From contig JBOZIK010000001.1 in NCBI GenBank assembly GCA_051453625.1, positions 277,357,921-277,421,920 on the forward strand: a stretch of DNA of 64,000 bases. Reading direction: 5' to 3'. This stretch comes from Welwitschia mirabilis. Lineage: Eukaryota; Gnetophyta; Gnetopsida; Welwitschiales. Every line of letters begins with the position of its first letter. The first letter of the stretch is position 1. The notes beneath the pieces are model-generated. The model did not search any database. It worked only from the letters and a program-made list of their open reading frames with translations, and was not told the DNA's origin. The translations under genes were made by a program, and so were the position numbers. This document shows, piece by piece, positions 53,087 to 63,800 of the stretch.

Positions 53087-53813
53087 TATAATTTTAACTA
53101 TATGTATCATCTTCTTTCACAATAAAATTTGGGTGATTCCTTCACCCAGGGTAGTAGATGCTGGAATATGACTCATTTTTTTAATTTTTTCACTGATTTC
53201 TTACTATTTTAACTTGTTCATTTAGTTTTTTTCAAAATAGGGGAATGGAAGGACACTTATATATCTCATATGAATCTATATGGCAAATTAGGCATTTAGG
53301 TTTGGGAGTTAAAGGTATAGGTGAGATGATAAAGGATTCTACTCTTCTCATTAACTCATCTATCCTATTGTTGGCTTTGAAATTATTAGGTACTTGGAAC
53401 ACACTCATGAACCTAATAGGATGATGAAATCCAGATGGCTCTGTAACGACCAAAATTTTATGCTATGATTGCCTAAATAAAACAAAATATAATATGATCA
53501 CCTCCAAGATTAGTATCTAAAAATCATCATATATGTTTAGTGGATAAACTTGAATTAATAGCCTAATAATAATTATAATTATATTTAATTAAGCCAACCA
53601 TGTAGTTGTAATTTAAGTCTCTTTCCTTTAGTTAACGTTTTATTAGCTAGCATATTAAATGGTTTAGGTAATATTCATGAAGTTAATATTATTTAAATTG
53701 CTTTAGCTTCTTAAGAGACATGTATCTTATATAGAAGTTCCTTAAAAAAATAATTTGAAGACTAGCCAATGATTCTTTAAGGGGGGCTTTATTTTAAAAG
53801 AAATGTACTAGGG

Positions 53814-53875
53814 TAAACTCAAACCTAGGACTTGTTATCTATCACTCCAGACTCTTTACCATTACACCAAGGGCA
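53814..53875 (-). repeat. tRNA-like segment with Pol III A and B boxes (SINE head?)
   Basis: Minus strand: ttggtgtaatggtaaag fits an A box and, 44 bases after its start, ggtttgagt fits a B box, the spacing of a real tRNA gene. The pattern resembles the tRNA-derived head of plant Au-type SINEs. It cannot be a working tRNA: the stem partner sequences do not pair well. The same segment is in the other LTR, so it was there before the element inserted. A second, weaker tRNA-like stretch (gttcaaac... with agttaccacac) lies at 54783-54840. Confidence 0.45.
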
Positions 53876-53879
53876 GGTT

Positions 53880-54670
53880 GTTAAATGTTAACTAGGTGGA
53901 TTGGGTCTAAGTGTAAAGGGGATTATGTTATGTCGAGGGCAAGGTATCCGGTTGACATGGAGATAGTGGGGGGAGATCGGAGGGGACGAGAATGCAGTGT
54001 TATCTCAAGCTGCACAGGAGAGAAGTATGTGTGCAGCACATAGGTCGATGAAGGGCATGTGAAGGACGGTTGGCACAGGGACACTGTGGCCATGGAGGAA
54101 GGTACAAATTGCATAGAGCGTGGAGGGGATTGTACCAGTGTGCAAACATCACAAGAACACCAGAGGGAGAAGAAGTCAACACTATGATGCCATTCATTTC
54201 AGATGCAATCTGATAACTGTGAAATGATGACTATAGAGGATGTGGTACACACGTAGTGGCAGAGGAAGAGGTGAAGAGGCAATGGAGGAGAAGTGGTGTC
54301 AGACACAGAAGGGGCATAGGAAGAAGGCAGAGACGGACTGACACGGACTGGCGTTAAACAAGAGGGAACGCGAAGGTAGCACGGTGCTGGTTGCGCAAGG
54401 ACACGATAGAGGAGGAACAGGCATGATGACGATGCAACGGCAGCAGCATCGTGGGAGCAGTGGTGATAAGTGCAAATGCCAGCAATGCGTGAAGCACAAA
54501 AAAGGGTGTGGTGAGGGTGGCATGCAGGGATGCGTGAGTAGGAGAAGGGAGGCAAAGAGATGCAGATCAGACATAGTAAGCTGCGAGTTAGGAAGACAGG
54601 GAGGGGAAGCACACAAGAAAGGGAATGCAGGCTTACCGATAGATCCTAAAGAAGGATGGGATTTCAGGAC
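53880..54670. other. G+C-rich, purine-biased island inside the LTR (copy 1)
   Basis: In a window that is otherwise very A+T-rich, this 0.8-kb block is G- and A-rich on the plus strand and keeps many CpG (atcggagggg, ggaacgcgaagg). It opens overlapping frames of 135-139 codons on both strands (54199-54612 and 54299-54706 minus, 54384-54803 plus). Such frames on both strands follow from composition. The minus frames translate to low-complexity Pro/Ser/Cys-rich protein, and compared with copy 2 the frame is kept only in part, so I do not call a gene. Confidence 0.6.
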
Positions 54671-57100
54671 AAAAATAAAGATCCAAACCTTAGGTAATAA
54701 GGACAAAATAGTAAATTTTTATGATAAGTCAAAAATAAGGATAGAGTCAAGTAGGGAAGGTGTCTTCCGAAAAAAAATTTTCAGATTGGTGTTTGAACTC
54801 TAGACCACCACCCTAACAGTAATGTGTGGTAACTAGTTCACGCACAAAGCACTTTGACGAGAGACGATTATAGTTGAGGTCTACTTTAAAAATCTGTTTG
54901 TAGTTTTAACACCAATATTTTTATAGTTGACCTTACTTGTGCGAATAAGCCTAAGTCAACCTACTCTTATCAATGTTAGCTCATGGATTTTTAAGCAAAG
55001 TATTAGTAAAATATTTTTAAAAAAATTTAATTTACTCAAGGAATAAATAACTTGAATGCATGTGGAACAATATCGTATAAATTGAAATCATATTAAAAGC
55101 TTATGACCTTTTTATCAGGAAAATTCAATACTCCCATCTCATAGATGTCANNNNNNNNNNNNNNNNNNNNNNNNNNNNNNNNNNNNNNNNNNNNNNNNNN
55201 NNNNNNNNNNNNNNNNNNNNNNNNNNNNNNNNNNNNNNNNNNNNNNNNNNATCATATTAAAAGCTTATGACATTTTTATCAGGAAAATTCAATACTCCCA
55301 TCTCACAGATGTCAAAGTATGTAATAATTCACTTCATCATGTAGTAATAAAGTAGAGTAAAGAACCACTTTATAATAAAATATCATGAAACCAAGTCAAG
55401 CTATCAATTGAATAAGCACTGCTTCATTAACAAGAAACAAGTTTGAGTACATCCATTACATAACTATCATAATAAGCTAAACACATCTATAAACATGCAC
55501 GTGATAACTAAAGTAAAGGTTGATACATAACATCCACCTAAGTAGGATTAGATCATATCATCATGATAACTCAAATGTAGCATTAACATCATGTCAGCAA
55601 GTATTACAGAAGTCAAGCTTTTATAAGATTTCCAACTGATAACAACCAATACACAAATGATACTCAAACTTTGCATTGCATCTGTAGCTTTTCTCATGCA
55701 TCCTCAACTTTACTGATTCTTACACATGTAAGTATGGTATGCGAACTATTATCTAACATAGTTCCCAGTGTGGCCCATAATAAGAAATAGGTTGGGCAAG
55801 TTTTCCAAGAGCAAGATAAACAACATGACCATGATCGCTCATCCATTAGCTTTATCTTCTTTAGTGACATCCCACATCATGTACAAGTAAGCCAGTTGCA
55901 GACAACCAGGAGGGATAACATTATCAGAATGACACGCATATATTTCCCTTTCTTCCTAGAGGTTTGGTCTAGTTACCTTCGAATTCACAACAAAGAACTT
56001 CACTCTCTGAGGTTTAAACAACTAGTTACCTTGGCCCAAATTAATTTTCATAATTTATTTTCACCAAGGTCCATGGTCAATAAGATACTCAAGGTTTACA
56101 TAAGATTTAGTTACAAAAATCATTCACAACAAATGATAATGAGATTACTTGAGTTCATAAGATGTTCACAAAACTCAGACTCAACAGACGCTTGAAAGAC
56201 TCACACAAGGTGTAGATAATAGACGACAAAATTATAAGAAAACATTAACATACACATAATAACAAGATATACTGCATTCATTTCAAGCTACGAAATATAA
56301 AAAAAGAGATTCAAAGTGAGGCATACAACTATTTAAAAAGAAGATTATGGATCATACCTATACTTAATGGAGTTCAACATACTCCTAGAGGAAATTGAGC
56401 TCCGCATGATATGGTGAAAAGGTAAACTATTATGACTCTTATGACTGGGGGACTCAAGTATTTATGACATAGATTAGAAGTAACAATAAGGCTTAAGTTC
56501 AATAGACATTTTAGGTTCCCTTAATCCATCCTTTCCAAGTTTTAACAATATCTGATAAATCACTTTTACTACATGGGGCAAATAAGTAACATGAGAAAAT
56601 ACTTAAGATCACATATAAACACCATTGCATGAATAAGATAAGGTTAAGAGAATTAATATCAAGCTATAGTTCAAAAATTTGACATGCATCAAGAAATCTA
56701 GTGTTTAATTGCATCAATTATAAAGTCAGCATAATTAGTATGAAACTCCAAAATAAACTGAAGCTTTAATCTTGCTAACAAAACAATAACTCTAAGATAA
56801 TTCAAGTATTCCCTTTTTAATTGTTATAAATAAAACTCATGCATAGGCAATAATAAATCCATAGTTAACTCAATCTTTCAATCAATTAGCTAAAAGAAAT
56901 AACTATAAGTTTATCTTTCAATAAGTTCTAAAATTATAATCATGCAAATACCTAGTTTAACTATCCCTTTTACTTCATATATTATTATTTTTATACAATT
57001 TGGAACTAGACTTAGTTTTATTATTAAATTTCTAACATTTAATCATTTATCTGAATTAACTAAGAAAGTTTTCTAGTTTAAGAAAATTTGGATGTGAAAA

Positions 57101-57117
57101 ATTTTCTCCCCCTTAAG
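57101..57117 (-). promoter_or_regulatory. Polypurine tract
   Basis: Minus strand cttaagggggagaaaat lies just before the LTR start, and is preceded by ctaagaggaaactc, the worn form of the usual segment upstream of the tract in plant gypsy elements. It confirms the minus orientation. Confidence 0.7.
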
Positions 57118-59213
57118 GAGTTTCCTCTTAGAAACTTATTGTTAGTTATTTAGGCTTTCATTGCAAGATCTTATACATTAATCTTTGTGTTACTTAATTC
57201 TCTTCTTATTCAAATCATTTAACCTTTTAAATAACTTGATTAATTTCTCATATTAATTTAAAGTAACTTTTGATTACATTTTAAAGCAAGTATCAATTGT
57301 AAGATCATGATACACCAAGACTAGATCATCAGCAAGAAGATAGATTTCAAGGAGTAAAAAGTTAAGATGCTCCACTAATCCTTCAACAAAGAAATGTAAA
57401 CAATGAGACTATATCTAATACAAGAATAACAATTTTAAGTCATGAAAGATGTACAAGATTACATAATATTTAATATAACTTGAAACATGTAGAAATATAA
57501 GAATTAAAGTTAGATAAGGTAAGTATACTTCCAAAACTACAGTCAATGTTCATGACAAGGTTCTAATAAATTGGAGATAAACAAACACCTTTAGAAGTTG
57601 TAAGATTCTAAGAAATTACAAGAGTTTAGAAAACACAAATTTCTGTAAGCATAAGAAGTGCTAGAGCATAGAATTATACAACTAATAATGGAGTCATATT
57701 TAATAGAAATAACACTAGAATCATAGAGAGCACAAGAAAACCATATGGGGCATATAGAATATACAATAAGGGAATCTGTACCACTCAATACTTGAGCAAT
57801 ACATAAGGTTATACATAAGCTTAATGCAAGTGTTTTCATCCTTTAATTTGTTATGTCCAACTTCCACATACCTTTGTATTACTCACAATTTATGCTTTAG
57901 ATGAAAAAGATCATAGTAACCTAGTATCTTAGACTAGGACTCATCCTATTACCACTACACACTATAATAACTTCTTTCTTTATTACATCATAACTACTTT
58001 TATCACACAAGGGACTGTTATGCCTTCATAGTTATCATCATTGCTTTCTCAGATTTTTATTAGTTATTATTCTTATCTCAATTTACTATAGTGGACATTA
58101 ACAAAATATACTCTATTATATAAGTTATCATTTAGATACATTAATTTTCAATGATGCCCTAGCTAAATTTTAAGAAACAAGAGAGAGATCCCAACATGAG
58201 CACCAGCTAACATTACTTATCAAAAATTGAACTGCCAAAGTTTTATGGATTTTGTTAGATTTTATAACTTCCATGAATCACTTTTGGATGAAAAGAGTTA
58301 ACATGATAGATTATTACAAGCGAACACATTAGTACCAAATTTATAACTTAGGGTACCAGATGACATCAAAGTAGACATGTTTCAAATGAATGCACACTAA
58401 TGAATAAGGTCATATGATAGGGCTAATGTATGATGTCGACTTAGCTATGAAGCATATTATAAGGTTATCAATATGCATCAAATATGAGTAGCTTACCCAA
58501 AGATCTATCATCCTATCATACTTCAAGTCATCAATGTGAAACATGATATAGATGCTTTCTACTTTTTTTGCAAGTTAGAATATAATCTACTATATTTTAC
58601 ATTACTTCATATGTCTACTCAATTTACTATACCCTAGAATTATCTAGATCATGCAAGTAGATCTTAAGTGAGGGATCTTAAGTGAGGGTTTAACAGCTTA
58701 AGATGATGAATATCATCATACATAAACAAAATATTACTTTAGTGATTAGATCTAGGTTTTTAGGGATATAACATCAACAATTAGACCATGCAAATTTTCA
58801 ATTCCTTAAGATCTTTCATAGGTTGTAGGGGATATTTCATGTGCTTAGGAGGAGTTAAGAGGATATTCACATAAACAATAACTAGATATTTTAAATCAAA
58901 AGGAAGAGGGGTGGGGGGAAGGGGAGGAGAAGAAAGCAGTCTCATTCTAATACCAAAAGATTGCAATGATAAGCACTTTAACTCATGAAAGAAAATTAAT
59001 TTGAAGACATTTCTAGACTAATAGGCTCATAACCTTGTATGCAAAAACACTAAAGAAATTTTCAAGCATAAGATTTCTATTAGCAAAGCAATTTCCAAAG
59101 TAGTAGGATTAAGCATCAAACATCAGGGATTAAAGCTAAGAGTTACAATAACCTAGTCAACCCCCCTTCCCCTTTCTTTTTTTATTTATTTTTTTGGTTT
59201 CAAGGAATTCACA
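57118..59213 (-). other. Internal region without recognisable coding
   Basis: It holds no gag, protease, reverse transcriptase or integrase motif. An 82-codon frame (57591-57839) and a 61-codon frame (58781-58966), both minus, have no domain I can name. The minus strand has a C-rich run near 58900-58930 and, at 58941-58959, cttttggtattagaatgag, which resembles a second tRNA-Met primer site. Confidence 0.5.
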
Positions 59214-59214
59214 A

Positions 59215-59232
59215 CCTAGGCTTAATATCAAT
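59215..59232 (-). promoter_or_regulatory. Primer-binding site, tRNA-Met type, decayed
   Basis: Minus strand attgatattaagcctagg directly follows the LTR end ..cattacat. It matches TTGGTATCAGAGCC with two transitions and a one-base loss, and keeps the typical following ctaggtt. Confidence 0.65.
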
Positions 59233-59604
59233 ATGTAATGCCCAAAATTTTATGCTAGGTTTGCCTAAGTGAAACAAAATATAATGTAATCATCTCCAAG
59301 ATTAATATCTAAAATCATCATATATGTTTAGTGGATAAACTTGGATTAGTATCCTAATGACGATTATAAACATATTTAATTAAGTAAACCATGTAGCTAT
59401 AATTTAAGTCTCTTTCCTATGGCTAAGGTTTTATTAGCTAGCATATTAAATGGTTTAGGTAATATCCATGAAGTTAATATTGTTTAAATTACTTTAGATT
59501 CCTAAGAAACATGTAACTTATATAGGAGTTCCTTATAAAAATAATTTGAGGAATGGCCAATGATTCTTTAAGGAGGGTTTCATTTTAAAAGAAATGTCTT
59601 ACAT

Positions 59605-59666
59605 TAGACTCAAACCTAGGACCTGTTATCTCTCACTCTGGCCCCTTTACCATTACACCAAGGGCA
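59605..59666 (-). repeat. tRNA-like segment with Pol III boxes, second LTR copy
   Basis: Same as 53814-53875: minus strand ttggtgtaatggtaaagggg and, at tRNA spacing, ctaggtttgagtct. Both boxes are kept in both LTRs. A matching weaker tRNA-like stretch is at 60603-60660. Confidence 0.45.
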
Positions 59667-59669
59667 TGT

Positions 59670-60490
59670 TGTTGAAGGTTAACTTGGCGGATTGCGTCTA
59701 AGTGTAAAGGGGATCATGTTTTGTCGAGGGCAGGCTGTCCGATCGGCATGGAGACAGTGGGTGGAGATCGGAGGGGACATAGATGCGGCAAGGTCTCAGG
59801 CTACATGGAAGAGAAGTATGCGTCTAGTGCGTAGGTTGGTGAAGGGCACACGAAGGGTAGGCGGCGCAGGGACACTGCGATAGCGAAGGGAGGTACAGAT
59901 CGCATAGAACGCAGAGGGGATCATGCCAGTGTGTAGACATCACAAGAATGGTGAAGGGAGAAGATGTCAATGCTGTGATGGCATTCATTTCAGACGCGAT
60001 CTGATAACTATGAAATCATGACTAAGGAGGACGTGGTACGCAGGCGGTGGCAGAGGCAGAGTTGAAGAGGCAGCAGAGGAGAGGTGGTATCGAACGCCAA
60101 AGGGGCGCAGGGAGAAGGCAGAGATAGAGTGACGCGGACTGGTGCAGACGAGAGGGGACGCGAAGGTAGCACTGGTAGCTGCGCGAGGATAGGGGAAAGG
60201 ATGAATAAGCATGATGATGGTGCAAGGGTGACGACATCGTGGGAGCAGCGGTGTTAAGTGTGAATACCAGCGGCACATGGAGCACGGAGAAGGGTGTGGC
60301 GAGGGCGACACGTAGGGACACACAGGCAGGGAAAGGGAAGTGAAGAGACATGGATCAGACATAGTAAGCTATGAGTGAGGAAGATGGGGACGAAATCACG
60401 CATGCCGTGTCTCGACAACAGAAGGGAAGCATGCAAGGAAGGGAACACGAGTTTACCAAGAGATCATGAAGAAGAACAAGATTCCAGAAA
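59670..60490. other. G+C-rich island inside the LTR (copy 2)
   Basis: Homologous to 53880-54670. This copy keeps more CpG (gcggcgcagg, gacgcggactgg), and copy 1 shows CA or TG at several of these, as expected from deamination. Overlapping minus-strand frames at 59985-60362, 60022-60351 and 60254-60448 and a plus-strand frame at 59692-59883 are composition effects. Only part of the reading frame (FLT-x-SLLCLI and following) agrees with copy 1. Confidence 0.6.
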
Positions 60491-63040
60491 AAAAAAAATG
60501 TTCAAACCTTAGGTAATAAGGAAACGTAGTAAATTTTTATGATGAGTCAAAAATAAGGTTTAAGTCAAGTAGGAAAGGTGTCTTAAAAAAAAAATATTAG
60601 ATTAGGGTTTGAACTCCACATCACTACCGTGATAGTAACATGTGGTAACTAGCTCACCCGTTAAGCATTTTGAGTAGGAGATGGAGACAACTATAGTTGG
60701 GGTCTACTTTAGAAATCTACTTGTAGTTTTAGCACTAATATTTCTATAGTTGACCTTACTTAAGTGAATAAGCCTAAGTCAACCTACTCGTATGGATCTT
60801 AGCTTATGGATTCTTAAGCAAAATATTAGTAAAATATTTAAATAAAATTCATTTTACTTAAGGTATAGATAACTTGAGTGCATGTGGAATAATGTCCCAG
60901 AAATTGAAATCATATTAAAAGCTTATGACCTTTTTATCAGAAAAATTCAATACTTTCATTTGATAGATGTCAAAGNNNNNNNNNNTCATCGTGTAGTAAT
61001 AAAGTAGAGTGAAGGAAAACTTTATAAAAGAAATACCATGAAACCAAGTCAAGTTATCAACTAAATAAGCACTCCTTCATTAATAGGAAATAAGTCTGAG
61101 TACATCCATCATACAACTATCACAATAAACTAAACACATTTGTAAACATGCACATGGCAATTGAGGTAAAGGATGACACATAACATCCACATAAGTAGGA
61201 TTAAACCATATCAACAAGATAATTCAAATGTTATATTAACATTGTATCAGTAAGTATTACAGAACTCAAGCGTTCACAAGAATTTCAACTAATAACAACC
61301 AATACATAAATGACATTCAAACTTTGCATTACATCTATAGCTCTTCTCATGCATCTGCAACTATAGTGATTTCTACACATGCAAGTATGATGTGAGAACT
61401 ATTATCCAACATAGTTCCCAGTGTGACTGATGATCAGAAATAGGTTGGGAAAGGTTTCCAAGAATAAGATAGATAACATGATCATGATCACTCATTCATT
61501 AGCTTTATCTTCTTTAGTAACATCTTACATCATGTGCAAGTAAGCTAGTTGCACAAAACCAAGAGGGACAAGATTATCATAATGACATGCATATCTTTTC
61601 CTTTCTCCCTAGAGGTTTAGTTGACTTACCTTAGGACTCACAATAGAGAGCTTCCCTCTCTGAGATTCAAACAATTGGTTACCTCGGTGAAAATTAATTT
61701 TCATAATTTATTTTCACCAAGGTCCTTGGTTAATAAGATATTCAAGGTTTATACAAGGTTTATTTATAAAACTCATTTATGACAGATGATAATGAGATCA
61801 TNNNNNNNNNNNNNNNNNNNNNNNNNNNNNNNNNNNNNNNNTGTTCACAAAACTTAGACATAATAGAATCCTAGAAGACTCACATAAGGTGTAGATAACG
61901 GACTATAAAATTATAAGGAAACATTAACACACGCATAACAACAGATATATTACATTGATTTCAAGATTGAAATACAAGAAAAGAGATTTAAAGTGAGGCA
62001 TGCAAGTATTTAAAAAGAGGGTTATGAACCACACCTATTCTTAACAGAGTCAAACGTACTTTGAGACGAAATCAAGCTTCACACGATAAGGTTATAAGGT
62101 AAACAATTATGACTCTTATGAATGGTGTACTCAGATATTTATAACATAGGACTAATAGTAGGACTAATAATAAGGCCTAATTTCAAGAGATAGTTTAGGT
62201 TCCCTTAACCCATCCTTTCCAAGTCTGGCCACTGAGTGTGAACAATAATATAACAATATCTGATAAATCACTTTAATTGCATGAGAAAAATAAGTAACAT
62301 GACCAAATACTTAAGATCACATATAAACACCATTGCATGAATAGCATAAGGTTAAGAGAATTAATATCTAGTTGTAGTTTAAAAATCTAGCATGCATCAA
62401 GAGATCTAGTGTTTAACTGCATCAATTAGAAAATCATATATAAGAAGTATTAAAATTCAAAATAAACTAAAGGTTTAATTTAGCTAACAAAATAATAGCT
62501 CCAAGATACTTCAAGTATTCCCTTTTTTACTATAACAAATAAAACTCATGCATAACGAATAATAAATTNNNNNNNNNNNNNNNNNNNNNNNNNNNNNNNN
62601 NNNNNNNNNNNNNNNNNNNNNNNNNNNNNNNNNNNNNNNNNNNNNNNNNNNNNNNNNNNNNNNNNNNNATATAATCAGTATTAAACTCCAAAATGAACTA
62701 AAGCTTTAATTTAGCTAACAAAATAATAACTCTAAGATAATTCAAGTATTCCCTTTTTCACTATGGCAAATAAAACTCATGCATAACGAATAATAAATTC
62801 ATAGTTGACTCAATCTTTCAATCAATTAGCTAAAAGAAATAACTATAAGTTTATCTTTCAATAAGTTCTAAAATTAATAATCATGCAAATACATAATTTA
62901 ACTATTTCTTTTACTTCATATATTATTATTTTTACAGAATTTGAAAATAGACTTATTTTTATTATTAAATTTTAAATATTTAATCATTTATCTAAATGAA
63001 CTAAGAAAGCTTTCTAGTTTAGGAAAATCTAGATGGGGTA

Positions 63041-63800
63041 GCTTCACTTGGCTTTGCCCAGATTCTTAAGCTTTCTACTATAATTTCAAAGTAATCCCAT
63101 ACTTCATGTAATAGAAGACTAAGGAAACTACCCTTACTTATCATTTCAACGAATTACCTATTATTTAGTGATAAACCATCATAAAAGAAGCTAATTTACC
63201 TCATTCACTTAAATCCATGTTTTAGATACTTCTAAAGTAAATATTTAAATATTTCTAAGGCTTGGTATAATGGTTCATGATCTTTTGTATAATAATTCAT
63301 TATATCTCATCTTAAAGAATTCATTTAGTGGTTTGAGAGGAATATTAGAATGAATGCTTTATTTATATTATACCTAGTTATAATGGTTAAAATTTTAAGG
63401 GTGTAAAGCCAAGANNNNNNNNNNNNNNNNNNNNNNNNNNNNNNNNNNNNNNNNNNNNNNNNNNNNNNNNNNNNNNNNNNNNNNNNNNNNNNNNNNNNNN
63501 NNNNNNNNNNNNNNAATGAATTCTTTATTTAAATTATACCTAGTTATCATGGTTAAAAGTTTAAGGATGTAAAGCCAAGATTTAGCCTTTTTTCAAGGAG
63601 AACCAAAAAAATAGTAAGCCTAAGGGTGCCATAAGTGTTAGAGTATTAAGGTAAAGTAGATAGTATATACTTTAATCCTAAAGGTGTAGGTAAGGGTCTT
63701 TTTATTTTAAACCATAAAAATGGGAAAATAACTGTATAATGAATGGCTTAAAATCTAATATTTATGCTATCTTAATTACACTATGGATAAAGAGGGCTCT
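63041..63800 (-). pseudogene. gag: Tat/Athila-type gag N-terminal half, degraded
   Basis: Minus strand, in order: LDFKPFIIQLFSHFYGLK with KDPYLHL (63690-63760), SLKKG near 63600; KAKSWLYILKLLT (63545-63595) and its duplicate SWLYTLKILT before the gap (63385-63414); HEPLYQALEIFKYLL (63235-63280); HGFK then FFYDGLSLNNR (63150-63190); FVEMISKGSFL; EVWDYFEIIVESLRIW (63055-63100). This is the conserved order of plant Tat/Athila gag (GL-x-x-x-DPY-x-HL, then KA-x-WL, EPLY-x-A-x-x-x-F, YDGL-x-x-x-x-R, EAWDY). Stops and shifts are numerous. It ends where the LARD-like element begins; the rest of gag resumes at 53441. Gap 63415-63514 is flanked by a 66-bp overlap (63349-63414, 63515-63580). Confidence 0.8.

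Larger units (their letters stand above)
51240..53441 (-). pseudogene. Tat/Athila-type gag C-terminus and protease, degraded
   Basis: Minus strand, in order: gag tail NNRIDELMRRVESF, then a CCHC-like knuckle CLICHIDSYEIYKC near 53290-53330 in which Tyr replaces His; SIYYPG-stop-RNHPNF near 53120-53160, the plant-specific NPGWR-x-HPNF box with the Trp codon turned to TGA; LEKSLRKIMETKSQI near 52950-53010; LGKLPMSTQPNPKGV near 52050-52100; VPSYAKFLK and NKRTFLAQ near 51640-51740; QIPPKYKN; ALLDLELGVNILP near 51540 (protease active site with DLG partly kept); SPLEIVEDVII near 51420; and a final FSNITMKLNIFNV near 51240-51280. Many stops and frameshifts. It is the C-terminal continuation of the gag at 63041-63800. 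Domain order makes this a firm family call. Confidence 0.8.
53442..57099 (-). repeat. 3' LTR of the LARD-like element
   Basis: Collinear with 59234-63040. In plus reading it starts tgtaacgaccaaaatttta and ends gaaaatttggatgtgaaa before the polypurine tract; the expected ..gaca end is worn. It contains a G+C-rich island and tRNA-like boxes (listed separately). Gap 55151-55250 is flanked by a 64-bp overlap (55087-55150 equals 55251-55314 with two differences). A 99-codon plus-strand frame at 55896-56195 is antisense to the element and without a domain. Confidence 0.75.
53442..63040 (-). mobile_element. Large-LTR, apparently non-coding retrotransposon (LARD-like), 9.6 kb
   Basis: Two LTRs of about 3.6-3.8 kb (53442-57099 and 59234-63040, lengths including N) enclose only 2.1 kb. 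On the minus strand: 5' LTR (right), primer site tRNA-Met type, internal region, polypurine tract, 3' LTR (left). LTRs end in ..TTACA. No gag or pol motif is seen inside, as in LARD elements, which rely on partners for movement. It sits in the middle of a Tat/Athila-type gag, whose halves continue on both sides in the same orientation. Flanking pentamers ggctc (53437-53441) and gcttc (63041-63045) agree at three positions, compatible with a worn target duplication but not proof. Confidence 0.75.
59234..63040 (-). repeat. 5' LTR of the LARD-like element
   Basis: Partner of 53442-57099. Plus reading starts tgtaatgcccaaaatttta and ends aaaatctagatggggta, where TA replaces CA. It contains gaps of 10 N (60976-60985), 40 N (61802-61841) and 100 N (62569-62668). 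The last is flanked by an exact-length 131-bp overlap (62438-62568 and 62669-62799), so the true LTR is shorter than it seems. Confidence 0.75.

Noticed and set aside
53814-53875. Functional tRNA gene
   Set aside because: The A and B boxes are present, but the arms do not form a convincing cloverleaf, and the segment lies inside both LTRs.
54199-54803. Frames of 135-139 codons on both strands as possible genes
   Set aside because: They overlap on both strands in a G+C-rich, purine-biased island inside an LTR, have low-complexity translations, and are not kept as one frame in the second LTR copy.
57591-57839. 82-codon minus-strand frame with a signal-peptide-like start
   Set aside because: It lies near the polypurine tract of a non-coding element, has no family resemblance and could be chance in A+T-rich sequence; not enough to call a gene.
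59985-60448. Minus-strand frames of 64-125 codons as possible genes
   Set aside because: Same island, second LTR copy; frame agreement with copy 1 is only partial, so composition is the better explanation.
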